Shown here one piece after another: positions 63,233-64,000 of a stretch of 64,000 nucleotides of DNA (the first letter of the stretch is position 1; every line of letters begins with the position of its first letter). The position numbers were made by a program, and so were the translations under genes. The DNA is from Flavobacterium fluvii. GTDB lineage: Bacteria > Bacteroidota > Bacteroidia > Flavobacteriales > Flavobacteriaceae. The stretch is from positions 1,178,001-1,242,000 of the forward strand of contig NZ_FQWB01000001.1 in NCBI RefSeq assembly GCF_900129545.1. Reading direction: 5' to 3'. The notes under the pieces are model-generated. The model did no database searches, was not told where the DNA came from, and saw only the letters and a list, made by a program, of their open reading frames with translations.

Positions 63233-64000
63233 ATGAAATCACAACATCAAGTCGTTTTATCTTTAGGCAGCAATCAGGGCGATCGTCTTCGAAATATTGA
63301 ATTTTGCCTGCAACTGATTCATCAGGAAATTGGAACAATAATCAGGGTTTCAAAGTTGTACGAAACACCGTCTTGGGGTTTTGAAAGCGATGCTTTTTAT
63401 AATTGCGCCTTGGTCATTCATACTTTTGCATCGGCAGAAAAAATATTGGAGCAAGTTTTGAATGTTGAAAGACAATTGGGGCGAGTTCGTGGTGAAACTT
63501 TAAACTATCAATCCCGAATAATCGATATTGATTTGATTACTTTCGATTTTGAAATTATCGATTCTGCAACTCTCCAAATTCCGCATCCGTTGATGCAAAA
63601 CAGGAAGTTTGTGCTGCTGCCAATGCTGGACTTGAATTTAGATTGGAAACATCCTGTTTTGCATAAGAAAATAGCCGAATTGCTGGCAACATCTCCAGAT
63701 GAAAGTGTTTGTACCGTGGTGCAAAATTTGAAAAATCCATTGGATTCGATTCCTTTGGAACAATTCAACTATATTGCTTTTGAAGGGAATATTGGAGCAG
63801 GAAAAACAACCTTGACTGCAAAAATAGCCGAAGATTTTAATGCCAAAACGGTTTTGGAACGTTTTGCCGACAATCCGTTTTTACCCAAATTTTATGAAGA
63901 CCAAAATCGCTACGCTTTCCCGCTCGAAATGTCGTTTCTTGCCGACAGGTATAAACAATTGTCGGATGATTTGGCCCAATTTGATTTGTTCAAGGATTTT
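63233..64000 (+). CDS. folK: HPPK-deoxynucleoside kinase fusion, truncated by window end
   Basis: The frame from ATG 63233 is open to the window end (256 codons visible). Residues 1-165 are HPPK: VVLSLGSNQGDRL, YETPSWGFESDAFYNCALV and QSRIIDIDLITFDFE with the two Mg-binding Asp, PHPLMQNRKFVLLPM. It makes the pyrophosphorylated pterin for folate. After a linker (about residues 165-180) a P-loop kinase begins: FEGNIGAGKTTLTAKI, followed by VLERFADNPFLPKFY, a deoxynucleoside kinase of the same family as the gene at 33497. The rest is outside the window. Confidence 0.9.
   Translation, partial: MKSQHQVVLSLGSNQGDRLRNIEFCLQLIHQEIGTIIRVSKLYETPSWGFESDAFYNCALVIHTFASAEKILEQVLNVERQLGRVRGETLNYQSRIIDIDLITFDFEIIDSATLQIPHPLMQNRKFVLLPMLDLNLDWKHPVLHKKIAELLATSPDESVCTVVQNLKNPLDSIPLEQFNYIAFEGNIGAGKTTLTAKIAEDFNAKTVLERFADNPFLPKFYEDQNRYAFPLEMSFLADRYKQLSDDLAQFDLFKDF

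Overview
The window is AT-rich chromosomal DNA from a member of the Bacteroidota, almost certainly a Flavobacterium or close relative (Flavobacteriaceae). The evidence is the gene content: PorT of the type IX secretion system, a T9SS C-terminal sorting domain, a GLPGLI-family protein, DUF5686 and DUF6089 proteins, a TamL-type Omp85 lipoprotein, a HPPK/deoxynucleoside-kinase fusion, and promoters of the Bacteroidota type (-33 TTG, -7 TAnnTTTG) with few Shine-Dalgarno sequences. It is dense, mostly core-genome DNA. I saw no rRNA, tRNA, CRISPR array, insertion sequence or prophage.

Layout. 1-5.1 kb: start of a tail-specific protease (minus strand), then surE, a small membrane protein, lpxB and comEC. 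5.1-12.3 kb: a secreted thioredoxin-like protein and four tandem POT-family peptide transporters, with a terminator after the first transcribed one. 12.6-17.2 kb: accD (zinc-ribbon cysteines missing), fbaA, tamL. 17.3-23 kb: an rRNA/tRNA methyltransferase, porT-ubiE, folA with a 2TM protein, a one-domain glycogen-binding-like protein, a HIT protein, thyA and a bifunctional nuclease. 23.2-26.3 kb: etfBA facing pdhB. 26.4-33.4 kb: a DUF5686 outer-membrane protein, a DNA glycosylase whose 5' end carries a stop codon, then soluble (ppa) and membrane (hppA) pyrophosphatases; HppA has an unusual Cys/Met-rich tail. 33.5-38.8 kb: a deoxynucleoside kinase coupled to a secreted protein, then a GLPGLI protein and a TonB-receptor-like barrel. 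38.9-46.8 kb: a long minus-strand run CBS protein-nadK-DUF6089-uppS-bamA-ompH-ompH, an envelope-biogenesis cluster. 46.9-53.9 kb: pdxJ, an alpha/beta hydrolase, a holin-like membrane protein, tig-clpP-clpX and serB. 54-64 kb: a seven-repeat T9SS-exported protein, a GH3-family enzyme, a DUF2797 protein, an AsmA-family protein, sppA, and the start of the folK-dNK fusion, which runs off the end.

Themes. Three functions recur: outer-membrane and secretion biogenesis (bamA, two ompH genes, tamL, porT, AsmA, lpxB, uppS), nucleotide and folate metabolism (surE, folA, thyA, folK-dNK, dNK), and protein quality control (prc, tig-clpP-clpX, sppA). Intergenic regions hold many clear Rho-independent terminators and several short inverted or direct repeats that look like dispersed genomic repeats.

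No obviously new multi-gene system stands out. The most unusual items are the Cys/Met-rich extension of the membrane pyrophosphatase, the broken 5' end of the DNA glycosylase, the AccD without zinc ligands, the non-AUG starts on both Omp85 genes, and the repeat-extended OmpH.
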